64,000 bases of DNA from Kalaharituber pfeilii (Eukaryota > Ascomycota > Pezizomycetes > Pezizales > Pezizaceae): assembly GCA_015179045.1 (NCBI GenBank), contig WHUZ01000024.1, positions 186,001-250,000 on the forward strand, written 5' to 3'. Numbering within the stretch: position 1 is the stretch's first letter; each line of letters starts with the position of its first letter. The notes under the pieces were generated by a model. The model did no database searches, had not been told where the DNA came from, and saw nothing but the letters and a program-made list of their open reading frames with translations. This document shows positions 21,211-30,463 of the stretch, one piece after another. The translations under genes and the position numbers were made by a program.

Positions 21211-23855
21211 CTATACCCAACCGGACAACGATCGACCATTGCATAACGCTCGGCGCCCAGAGATACCTACGGATATTGAACAAAAACGGCCAGTCCGGCA
21301 ACCCATTATTCCAGCACATCATGACTTCGACTATAGGTAAATACAGCACGCTAAAGCTAATGGTGATGACTACATCATACAGAAACAAAAATTCAATGCT
21401 CCACAGTCAACATAATCTCCATACCATATAGTTAGACCCCCCCAATAGCCTCCACCACTATACCCACTACCAGAGGACTCCAGTGATATGCCTATATTGC
21501 TAATTCATACTCCCAATTGCCTTTCTGAATTCCATGGTCAGTTGAAGCCATAGGCTAACGTATTGGGATATGGTACGTACCGTATAATGACAGAAATGAC
21601 ATGGCACGTTCAATTCGCTGCAAATCAGCCCCCTCGGCATTAAATTTCCTCTGCCGTGCTGCCCTTGATATACGTATACGCCCGCCACCACGTTTAGGCC
21701 CTTGCCCTGTACCTGCCCGTGAATTCTCTGCAGTTCTAGGATTTGCCTGCTGCTCTGCAGCCTTCTGCGCTTTGGCAGCTTTTCGCTCTGCTGCTTTGGT
21801 GTCATGCCGCAATAGGAAATAACAGGGATTAGTTCTTGGTAACAACCATGCAGTGATCGACCCGAACCACAGAATGCTCTCGAACCGCCGCCATAGCTCT
21901 ACATCATTCCACATCATTCTACAGCATTCTACAAGCACTCTTCTATGTCGTCATGTATGTTTCTATTTCCATCTGTCTTCTTCTATGTCGTCATGTCCAA
22001 GTTCATGCAATACTCGTACCTGCTACTTCTGTTCACTCTCTCTCGTCTATATATACCTCTTCTACCCGCCTGTATGTAGTCTCCACTGGTCAACGTACGC
22101 TCATTCTCTCTTCTACCTTGTCCCTCTCTGTTCCTGCTGTCTCGTAGCACCCGCGATCGTGCCTTCGCCTACTGATCCCAGCATCGCCCTTACATTTGGC
22201 AGCCTTTTCGGCATCTTCAACCTCCTTGCGTGCAATACGAGCTTTCTCACGTTCAATATAGGCGCGGTCGAGAGTGCGGGGGCCCTGAATTTGCTTAGTT
22301 GAACGCGGCTTCACAGTCTTACCATTACGCAGCTGTTTGAGCGTCTCGGCATTTGGTTCAACTATACGATGCTGTACAAGCTTGCGCTCAAGGTAATCAC
22401 GATAATTGTACACCACCGCACGGGTATTTGGCGTCAAGTCCAGTTGTGATAGCTCGGTGCGGAGGGTAGCTACCTTCATAGGGGTATTGGTAGGCTCTAG
22501 TTCAGGTAATTGGAGTAATTTTGCCTCAGTCCGCCCAATAACCTCCTCCGGCCGTAGTGGCCATATGCCAGTAGCTTTGAATGCACTAGTGATATTGGAT
22601 TTGGTGAGTGCAGCATGTCTAGCAGTGCATAGGACCTCCCAGAATTCCACCTTTCCAAATGGTTGATCAGGGTGGTTGTATATGAAGTCTTGAAGCCCAG
22701 TCCGGTATGCTCGTGTCAGCGGTGAGAAACACCCTACGTCGAGAGGCTGCATAATGTGTGTAGAGTGCGAAGGCAGGCAGAACATGATGATATTATGGTC
22801 TAGGGCATACTCCACGATAGACCAGCTGACATGTGATGAGTGCCCATCGACAATAAGCAGGCGATATATTGGCTTGGTGGTGGGGGGGGTAGCGGGTCGG
22901 GTATGCGGTTCGAAATGCTTTTTCATGAAGTCTAGTCCAAGTTCATCATCCATATAGCCACTGGGTGATCGGCTAAAAGATGCTGGTGTATCATGTACAC
23001 CACCTGTACCGTAGAAACCAGCACAATGCACCTTATTCTTCCATACAATAAATGGTGGTATCACGTGACCTAAGGAAGAGACACTCTCGAGGACTGTGCA
23101 GAATTCTCTGCTACCATCTGTGATAGCTATCTTATGTTTTGTAGATGCCCTAACGATAGCTTTTTGCCTACCTACTGCTAGGCCAATAATGACACCCTTT
23201 TCATCGCAATTCCACAGATTTTCAGGTAGTATATGGTATTGCCGGAGAAGACTACGTAGCTTGATGTACCATAAACGCTGTTCCTCTATGTCCGCTGTAG
23301 CTTTCGCACGTATCTTCTCTAGGTATTGGACGTACTTAAGCTTGATATCCGGGTGTCTTGAGAGGAAACGGTTGTGCCAGTTTATACCGGGAGGATCAAC
23401 CTTCTTCTTTCCCGAAGCTCTCTCACGCAGTAGAATATATGCCATCGACCGAAGCATAAGTACCGTGACCGGAAAGCCCATATCTGACATTTTTTTACAC
23501 CAGTCAACAATTGCATCTTCCTCTGCTGTAGTAAGTAGCTGATAGTCCTGTCGGCCTTTGGCGCGGCTTTTCTGTACTCCATGGCATCGTCGGCGTAATG
23601 TTGTAGGATTAACACCAAATGCTTTAGCTATTTTTGCTTTTGACACATCTAGATGCTTATAAGCATAGTCTATAGCACGTGCTAGCTGACTGTCATGAAG
23701 CTTTAGCTCTTTTTTCGATTTGGGAGGCATCGCGGGTAGTTAATTAGGTGGTTGACAGGTATAGAAAGTCAAAACGGGGTGGGGAATGCGTTTGAAAATT
23801 GGCCAAGGAATGTCGATCGTTATGCAATGGTCGATCGTTGTCCGGTTTGGTATAG
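21211..23855 (-). mobile_element. Complete pogo/Fot1-like DNA transposon, TA-flanked
   Basis: Terminal inverted repeats of about 38-40 bp lie at 21211-21249 and 23817-23855, each starting CTATACC(C/A)AACCGGACAACG read inward with about one mismatch. Both are directly flanked by TA (21209-21210 and 23856-23857). The element is 2645 bp and carries one transposase gene on the minus strand. Intact ends, a TA duplication and an open transposase make this the best candidate for a recently active element in the window. Confidence 0.88.
21555..23730 (-). CDS. Pogo-family transposase (DDE superfamily)
   Basis: The main exon 22194-23730 and a proposed second exon 21555-21790 give about 590 residues. 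The start MPPKSKKELKLHDSQLARAI leads into a Psq-type helix-turn-helix (KAKIAKAFGVNPTTLRRR, about residues 33-52). A CENP-B-type DNA-binding domain (LTTAEEDAIVDWCKKM, NWHNRFLSRHPDIKLK) follows. The catalytic acidic residues are visible in LWNCDEKGV, LLIVDGHSSHV and IMQPLDVGCF. Without splicing, the frame ends 22 residues after VEDAEKAAKC. The putative intron (22193-21791, 403 nt, GTAAGG to CAG) joins EKAAK to SAERKAAKAQKAAEQQ, which restores a continuous basic coiled-coil tail typical of the family. The intron is long for this genome, so it may be an inserted sequence. It acts in the nucleus by cut-and-paste at TA sites (family knowledge). Confidence 0.85.
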
Positions 23856-23865
23856 TATCCCATGG

Positions 23866-23911
23866 TGTGCCCTGCCATGGCGAACAGCTGCAAGCGGGAA
23901 AAAAAAAAAAA
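23866..23911 (+). mobile_element. Type-B LINE tail-only insertion abutting the pogo element
   Basis: TGTGCCCTGCCATGGCGAAC and AGCTGCAAGCGGG plus poly(A), flanked by ATCCCATGG at 23857-23865 and 23912-23920. The left duplication overlaps the TA next to the pogo element, so this LINE insertion occurred in its immediate flank. Confidence 0.65.
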
Positions 23912-23920
23912 ATCCCATGG

Positions 23921-24744
23921 GTGCAAGTTGATGTGCGATGCGTAGACTTGGGTCGCGACCTGAGTCCGTGTGGGTCCCGGTTGTTCAAAAGTGACATGGG
24001 TGGAAGCCAGAGCCCTGTCGAGAAATGTTTGTGGCAGCCCACATGTGCTCTTGGAGCTGCATCCTGCTAACATTAACCTACCACCTGCGATCGGCAAGTT
24101 ATCTCGGTAAGTGCTGTACCTGCTGTTGCTTGACTCGGCATGCGCTCAAGATTATGGGAGACTTTAACACTTCTTGTCCACAGCTAGAACCTCCAGATGA
24201 GTCCAAGGGACGGTAACCATTCTAAATTCATAAATCTCTCCATCCCTGTAGCCCACTATCTTCAGAGTTATCGTATCACGTAATTTAGGATGAAGGAGGG
24301 GAAAGAGAGGGAGATGATACTCCATGATTCGGATTACATTACAATGCAGAACGTGAGAGTGGAGCGGGGTGTTTATAAATGGCTGCAAATTCAAGTGGAG
24401 TCCTATGTGTCTGGTTAGCTTGGCTCCAGTCCATTGCGATGGTAAACTTGGACCGCCGCAATTGCCAATCGATTAAATAGGAATGAGATCAAATAAACGA
24501 GAATGAGATGGAAAAACACACACTTTTGATGTGAAGCAAACCTCAACTGACCTTTTTAGGGAAATTGTTGCAGTGCCAAGTAATGCGGAATATCGGGCTC
24601 GAAAGTCTGACTTTGAATACCCTTACTATAGTCTGTATGTAATGAATGTCCTTTGCATACTAATGCTGTCGTTCCATATGATTAAATTCCAGTGCAACCA
24701 GGGGAGCCTGTTTTCTGGTTTTTGCTTCCTATTTATTTATTTCT
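23921..24744. other. Noncoding region
   Basis: No gene, tail or TIR is seen. The sequence ends at the left target duplication of the LINE at 24758. Confidence 0.35.
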
Positions 24745-24757
24745 TAATACACATGAC

Positions 24758-25872
24758 TTTTTTTTTTTTTTTTTTTTTTTTTGATATCAGTACTCGCGTG
24801 CCGCCCGAGGGCAATGACGAGGTTAAGTAAGGAACTTAAATACAAATTGTAGCTGTGTGATCCGTCTCTTCTTATCTCCGACTCTACCCCCGTATCCATG
24901 GTAATCAGGTAGAAAAGGGAAAAAAGGAAGTTAAAAGGAGAATATGGTTAAGTAGTGGAAAATTGAGAGGTCCCATCCCCTAGAATTGTCCTGCCCGTTC
25001 TAAGATGTCTACCAGAAGGTCTTTGTCCTTGCTCTTGGGTGGCTCGATCAGGTCTGCTCTCCCCCTCGGCAGTTTTCTTTTCCAGGTTTTGCACTTGGTG
25101 AGCACGTGGGTGGTGGTTTCTTCCTCTCCTCCGCGCCACCGGCACTCTGGACTCTCTGCTTTGCCGGTTGTATATCGCCACCCTCTCAGTCCCTTGCCCC
25201 CCAGTATACCCGCGAGTGTCGATACTCTTCGCCCCAGTCGAGTCAGTGGTCTGTAGCTGAGTTCCAGTCGGTTCCTTTCGGCGGCTCGCCAGGCTCTGGA
25301 CAGTTGTCTTATCCCCGCTTCAGTGATCGTCTCGTCTTGGTATTGGAGGTGAACACTGAACGCCTATCTTGGCGGCTCTGTCTGCCTCTGTGTTCCCCTT
25401 GACCCTTTGTGACTTTTCACCCACATTATTGCTACGTCTAGGTCGCCTCTCGTGGCTCTCGACTCCCATTTTTCCCTGACCAGTTGTGTCGCGCCTTCGT
25501 GGGTGGGGTTCTCCGTTTTTTTTTTTTTTTTTTTTTATCTCACATAACCCCGCTTGCAGCTGTTCGCCATGGCAGGGTCCCTGGACCGAAGTCCTTATGG
25601 CCCGGAGACAGGGACCTAAAAACAAACAACTCACTATATACACCGACATTCAAAAGGGAATAGAGGGGTTCTCCGTTGGCTATTTTCTGTAGCTTGGAGA
25701 TGGCTACCTTGGAATCGGTGACAATTAGCAGTTCTCCCTCCTGGTAATCTAATGCTTCGCCCATGGCTATGAGCTCCGCGTCGTTGACCGTGCTCTGTGC
25801 GCCCAGGTATGATGAGGTCGGACGGCCGTTGCCGTGTGTGCCCGAGCCGGTGATGTTGTTTATCCGGCTCCC
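24758..25872 (-). mobile_element. 5'-truncated Tad-like LINE, 13-bp TSD, carrying a nested insertion
   Basis: Perfect 13-bp target duplications TAATACACATGAC lie at 24745-24757 and 25873-25885. The left end is poly(T) plus the inverted type-A tail (GATATCAGTACTCGCGTGCC). On the minus strand the truncated frame starts inside RNase H (GSRINNITGSGTHGNG, ELLIVTDSKVAISKLQKIA), runs through DVAIMWVKSH, and ends in a cysteine motif (ECRWRGG..THVLTKC). The RNase H frame is interrupted at 25516-25665 by another retroelement. Point stops are also present. Inactive copy. Confidence 0.85.
25516..25665 (-). mobile_element. 150-bp SINE-like / minimal type-B element nested in a LINE
   Basis: Perfect 11-bp duplication GGGGTTCTCCG at 25505-25515 and 25666-25676 inside the LINE RNase H frame. 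On the minus strand the element begins TCCCTTTTGAATGTC, contains CCGGGCCATAAGGACTTCGG, and ends in the type-B tail plus poly(A). A copy with the same 5' start is at 56805-56965. A shared start point is unusual for random 5' truncation and suggests a true short element. Confidence 0.7.
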
Positions 25873-25885
25873 TAATACACATGAC

Positions 25886-26721
25886 ATGAATGAAATCTGA
25901 AAAGTGTTGCACATGTGACAAATTTGCGAACCTGGTACTGTTTTCCATTGAGGCTGCCGCATCTGTCAGCCCATCCAACAAAGCATCACATTGTTGACCC
26001 ATTGCCCATGGTGTATGGGTCAGAACATCTCAGCCCTCTTTCAGTTCTATGCAACTTTGTCTCCTACACATCTATCATAAGGCTCTGGATGCGGCAATAG
26101 CACTTTTTAAGTTGATGGTCACCTGAAAATAACTTGTGAAAATCTTTTTTAGCTAGAGTGGGGCAGCCTGTCTGTAAATCGGAAGTGTTCGTGGGTCTGT
26201 CAGAGCAATCCTATCTACAAGCAATTAAGTGGGAGTGGTGGAGAATACTGGTAATTTATATGTCTATAAGCTTTTGACTCCAAGATCGTCTAAGAAGGTC
26301 TGTTTTGAACAAAAAAGGGAATTCAAGTTCTTTCAGAGGGCTGCTTTATGGTACCTTTCCGAGCATACATTCAGCTTGCAGGGTACTTGCGGGGAATGTA
26401 GGATGAAGACCTAGAGGGTTTCACCTAAAAACCGCCCAAAGTTATCGGAACAACGTTTAGAGTTCCTGTGAATGCAAATGGCCCTCAAATGGGCTCAGAT
26501 TGAAGCACAGCGCATGGGAGAATATAGTAAATTATTTTCTGCATATTTCTTTGGCCAAATTGTAGCATATGAGTGTCGGCCTATTCTGGTATATACCCAG
26601 CCCATATACCCAGCCCTTATGTTAGACATGCTTTGAGTCGCCATGTGTCGAAGAGCTTACTTGAGACTCAAAATATACTCTACTGTCTATGTTTGTATAG
26701 CAAGCTTGGTAGTGACTACAC
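25886..26721. other. Noncoding region between two LINE insertions
   Basis: No gene is recognised and no repeat motif noted. It ends at the left target duplication of the next LINE. Confidence 0.35.
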
Positions 26722-26732
26722 TAGTACTCACA

Positions 26733-27297
26733 TCCAGGACGAGGTGGTCACGGAACCTGGACTAAGACAAGCGGCAAAAGCCTGCAGAGCGGAAGAGAGG
26801 AATCGACTATGCCTGAACTACAAGCCACTACAGAAAGAAAAAAAAAAAAAAAGTCACTACAGAGATTAGGACATGACGTGAAGTCGATGGCCGGACTGTT
26901 GGGCGGCAAAGCCCTGAGAGCATGGCGCTACAAAATAGACAAAGCCGACGGACCGGAGTGCCTATAGTGCGGGGAAAGTGAAGAGACGATGGCTCACTTA
27001 CTGGAGGAATGCAGGTACGGAAAAGATTCTGGCCGGGGGGCAGGGAGGATATCATGACTCTCCCGAAAGGAACCGACAAGGATAAAGATCCACTAATGAC
27101 GCTGATGAGACGGTTTGACGAGTAAAGAGTACAGGACCTTTCTTTCCGTTTTCTATTTTCCACTTGACGGGAAAAAAGGGGGACTTTCTTACTTCACTAT
27201 TTCACCTTTTCAATTTCCTTCACAATGTACGTAAAATTCGCCATAGCCCATAGGGCGGCACGCGAACAATGATATATTGAAAAAAAAAAAAAAAAAA
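26733..27297 (+). mobile_element. 5'-truncated Tad-like LINE, 11-bp TSD
   Basis: TAGTACTCACA at 26722-26732 is repeated at 27298-27308. The body starts in the LINE region homologous to 25350 (CCAGGACGAGGTGGTCACGG) and continues with AKACRAEERNRLCLNYKPL. It is then broken by a poly(A)-like expansion at 26830 and by stops. The type-A tail is at 27239 (CGCCATAGCCCATAGGGCGG) with poly(A). Confidence 0.75.
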
Positions 27298-27339
27298 TAG
27301 TACTCACAGAGTACTACTGTCATACTAACGTGAACCTCG

Positions 27340-27392
27340 CTGTAGCCCAATGGGCGGCAAGTGAGTCATGGTATTTTTTTTAAAAAAAAATA
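27340..27392 (+). mobile_element. Type-A tail-only relic
   Basis: CCTCGCTGTAGCCCAATGGG and CGGCAAGTGAGTCATGGTAT followed by T/A runs. Degenerate tail, no body. Confidence 0.55.
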
Positions 27393-27514
27393 CGAATGTG
27401 AATATGTTGCTTATGTAGGCAAAGGTAATACCAGGTGGTAAGACCATCTAAAGCAATAAATAGCAATACATGTTGTAGTGACGGCGACGGAAGTAAAGCT
27501 TGGCATGGAAGGCA

Positions 27515-27578
27515 GGTTTTTTTTTTTTTTTTTTTTTTTATTTCACGTGACCCCGCTTGTAGCTGTTCGCCATGGCAG
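27515..27578 (-). mobile_element. Type-B tail-only insertion, 10-bp TSD
   Basis: ATGGAAGGCA at 27505-27514 and 27579-27588 flank poly(T) plus TTTCACGTGACCCCGCTTGT and AGCTGTTCGCCATGGCAG. Only 64 bp were inserted. The flanks 27309-27504 and 27589-27907 hold no gene. Confidence 0.7.
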
Positions 27579-27919
27579 ATGGAAGGCACGTGGAGATAAG
27601 GGCAGCACGTAAGGTGATATCTAATAAGTATAAAATTTTTCCTCTTCTCTAGCACATACAATCAACAACCTTCTTCTCTTCTCTTCTTTTCGCACTCGTA
27701 CTCACATTTGGTCGTGCTTTCGTTCCTCCAGTTCTCACCGCTCTGGTCCATCACAAGGCAGCAGTTGATACTATCTGTCTATCTTACAATGTATAGGAAA
27801 GTATTATCTGAATAGCTTATAGGACTGACTGCTGATTTGGGCACTTGAGCGCTATAGGATATATGAGTGTATAAAAGCCCAATTGCATTCTGATGCCACA
27901 GGGGTACTGTAACTATCTG

Positions 27920-28228
27920 GGCAGACTCACCAGAATGCAGGTGGTGCGGAAAAGCCCCAGAGCACTTCACCCACATCACGACGGATTGCAAACCCTGGAA
28001 GGCCAAGATACCCAGCGGGGCGGATGGATTGAGACGGCCGAAGGGAGACCAGGCTAACATAATAAAGATACTGGAATGGGCAGGGAAGGATTAAAGAGCG
28101 GGGAGATCTTTCATATTCCTTTTATAGTTTCATACTTTTAGTTAGTTTGCAACATCACTCATGTATTTAACCCTCGTCGTATCCCTTAGGGCGGCACACG
28201 AGTAATGATATAAAAAAAAAAAAAAAAA
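27920..28228 (+). mobile_element. 5'-truncated Tad-like LINE 3' end, 12-bp TSD
   Basis: TGTAACTATCTG at 27908-27919 and 28229-28240. The body encodes the degraded C-terminal cysteine region of the LINE (homologous to 28975-29130 at the DNA level: CACCAGAATGCAGGTGGTGC). It ends CCCTCGTCGTATCCCTTAGG plus poly(A). Confidence 0.75.
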
Positions 28229-28249
28229 TGTAACTATCTGAGTCAGGCT

Positions 28250-28521
28250 TTTTTTTTTTTTTTTTTTTTTAATTTCACGTGACCCCGCTTTTTTTTTTTT
28301 TTTTTTTTAAATCACATAACCCCGCTTGTAGCACGTGGCCATGGCAGGGTCCCTGGGCAAGCCCTCGAAGCCCGGAGACAGGCTTAACAAACAAAGAAAT
28401 TTCTATCTACTTCTAAAACCTGATTCCAGAAACCTCCGGACGGTCCTTCCGGTTTCTGCCTCAGGGAGGCACCACTATATATCTCCCCCTCTCCCCCCTC
28501 CCCTGTTCGCCATGGCAGGGC
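28250..28521 (-). mobile_element. Type-B element with a second type-B element nested inside, 14-bp TSD
   Basis: ATCTGAGTCAGGCT at 28236-28249 and 28522-28535. The outer element is poly(T) plus TTTCACGTGACCCCGC (to about 28287) and resumes at about 28502 with TGTTCGCCATGGCAGGG. Between these is a second poly(T) and type-B tail (ATCACATAACCCCGCTTGTA) with a ~150-bp body, CCCGGAGACAGGC included. The left outer duplication overlaps the right duplication of the preceding LINE, giving a clear insertion order. Confidence 0.7.
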
Positions 28522-28788
28522 ATCTGAGTCAGGCTGAGGACGGGGAAAGGAATAGGGAAGGAGTGGGAGATAAAAATAGGGAAGGTGGCGGAGGGGAGTG
28601 TGTGCGGATGTGGACAAAGGCAAACGGTAGACCATCTAGCATTTAGATGCGAAGAGGTGGAATACTCAGAAGGGTGGGAAAGGTGGGAAGATGTGGATGA
28701 AAAGAAGTGGGTGGAGCGACAAGAGAATAAGGAAGTGGTCGACGTCCTGGAGGAGTTTTTCAGGCCTTTGAAGAAGTGAATGGGGAGG
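28522..28788 (+). pseudogene. C-terminal fragment of a LINE ORF2 (second subfamily)
   Basis: A frame of about 65 residues contains CGCGQRQTVDHLAFRC, a Cys/His cluster that sits at the C-terminus of LINE polyproteins here (compare 47350-47400 and 56260-56310). It ends VDVLEEFFRPLKK and a stop at 28777-28779. It served as the target for the insertions on both sides. Confidence 0.6.
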
Positions 28789-28808
28789 GAGCATTTCTTT
28801 TATTTGTT

Positions 28809-29204
28809 GGGAATAAGACAGGAATACAAAGCCCTCCGAGCCATCGAAAGGAACCAAGCGGACCTTAACTACAAACCAACGAAACTGGTAGATAGGAGAC
28901 GATACCTTTCAACATTGGCAGGGATTCTCGGCAACAAAGGGCTGAAGGAATGGAGACACAAAATTGGGAAGACCGAGTCGCCAGAATGCCGATGGTGCGG
29001 AAGAGCCCTGGAGAATTGGGAACACTTAAGGAAAGATTGCACCGTTTGGGGGGAAAAATGGGGAGGAGCGGAAGGTATAAGACAGTTAGATAAGGACAAG
29101 AACTTGGCGGAGATTCTCGAGTGGGCAGGGAAGGAGTAATTAAACATCGTCATAGCCCATAGGGCGGCATACGATTAATGAAATTAAAAAAAAAAAAAAA
29201 AAAA
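28809..29204 (+). mobile_element. 5'-truncated Tad-like LINE 3' end, 13-bp TSD, frame still open
   Basis: TCTTTTATTTGTT at 28796-28808 and 29205-29217. The frame stays open to 29139 with KALRAIERNQADLNYKPTKL, YLSTLAGILGNKGLKEWRHK, then the C-terminal cluster ECRWCGRALENWEHLRKDC and EILEWAGKE. The type-A tail and poly(A) follow at once. The clean frame and exact duplication suggest a fairly recent insertion. The missing 5' part makes it inactive. Confidence 0.8.
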
Positions 29205-29217
29205 TCTTTTATTTGTT

Positions 29218-30199
29218 CGAGAGTGGTGGCGGAGGAAAGATGTAGCCATTTTTTATTGCCTCGTGGAGGTGGGGCGGGGTGGGGTAGAGTTTTTCATTTG
29301 TTGAGGTGGCGGTGGAAGGGTTAGTTAGACAACTTCCTCCACCAGCTTGATAGCTTCTCACCGGGTTGACCACTTCCACCGACCCAGCCTGAGGCAACGC
29401 CTTCCTAGTTTCCTATGTCTTGTATTATATTTAATATATTGTGTATATTTACGTCCTCTCACAATTGCGAGAATCTTTTGAGCAAATTTGGTGGTTGGTT
29501 CCTAACTTCTAGGTATATAGTTCTACAGAATTTTGGGCGTGAGATTTTTCGCTGGTTGTGTGGTTGCGGTATGGTTTCCCCTAAGCCAGACTTTGGACCA
29601 CCAAACAATGCTATGTTTTCGAGCTCCACATCAACCGGGTACGTATCTGAACAATGCACGTGAGTACCTTGGCGCTGCCAGACTCGGGGCACCCTAGAGT
29701 ACTCTACTTGCTGGTTCCCAATTACGCGCTAGTCAGCCGTTCCAAAACTTTCGAAACCAGCGAGTAAAAGTCATCTGCATGTTTATGTTCCTACTGACTT
29801 CTTCAGCCTTGTAGAGGCCAATTGCCACTGCATGCAGTGGCAGGGATATTAATCACCCACACCCACCTAGAGGTGCGACTATCAGCTGCCGGTGATGCTA
29901 TCGTTGTACATAAGCGGGAATTCTGGATAGTGCAGCTACCCCACCTTGAACGGGACACTGGTATCCGGTATTGATAAATCAGTTGCTCTCTGGGCTGAGA
30001 CTGATAAATGCGGACTGGTCCCCCCAAGTTGTTTTCGATTACTTCAGATTTGATAGCAAACCCTGCGTTGGACCAAGACAAATGTAGGTTGGAAGCTTTC
30101 CTGTGTTCTTCTATGGTATGCCGATCGATTGCCAGTGTGTGGGTACTACTAAGGAGATGATTGACATAACACTCAATCTAACGGCAGTGTGATCTAGTC
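29218..30199. other. Noncoding region
   Basis: No gene could be supported. A short frame at 29209-29397 (-) is Pro/Thr-rich and another at 29415-29663 (+) is Cys/Phe-rich. Neither shows introns, homology or consistent coding character. Confidence 0.35.
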
Positions 30200-30266
30200 A
30201 TCTTTTTTTTTTTTTTTTATTTTTTTTATTTCATTAATCGCGTGCCGCCCTAAGGGCTATGGCGAT
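30200..30266 (-). mobile_element. Type-A LINE tail relic
   Basis: T-rich run plus TTTCATTAATCGCGTGCCGC and CCTAAGGGCTATGGCGATGG. It lies about 200 bp upstream of the kinase-like gene. The stretch 30267-30463 is otherwise featureless. Confidence 0.6.
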
Positions 30267-30463
30267 GGTGTGCTAAATACATAGGAAAAAAAGTTAAAGT
30301 CACGCCTCCCGAAACAGCCCGCCTAAAAACACCAAGCCTACGCCCCCAAGCCTAACAACCCCTTACACTTCTACGTACATGTATTGCCCGCGGACTCTCC
30401 AATAGCGCGGGTGGAGCCCGATATGGACCCTACAGCTGTTATTTCTCACCATCGCTCGTGAAC

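Noticed and set aside
24745..24757. TAATACACATGAC as a regulatory motif
   Set aside because: Its exact second copy at 25873-25885 brackets a LINE, so it is a target-site duplication.
29415..29663. Possible small cysteine-containing protein
   Set aside because: The N-terminus is not a convincing signal peptide, the cysteines are irregular, and no intron or conservation could be seen.
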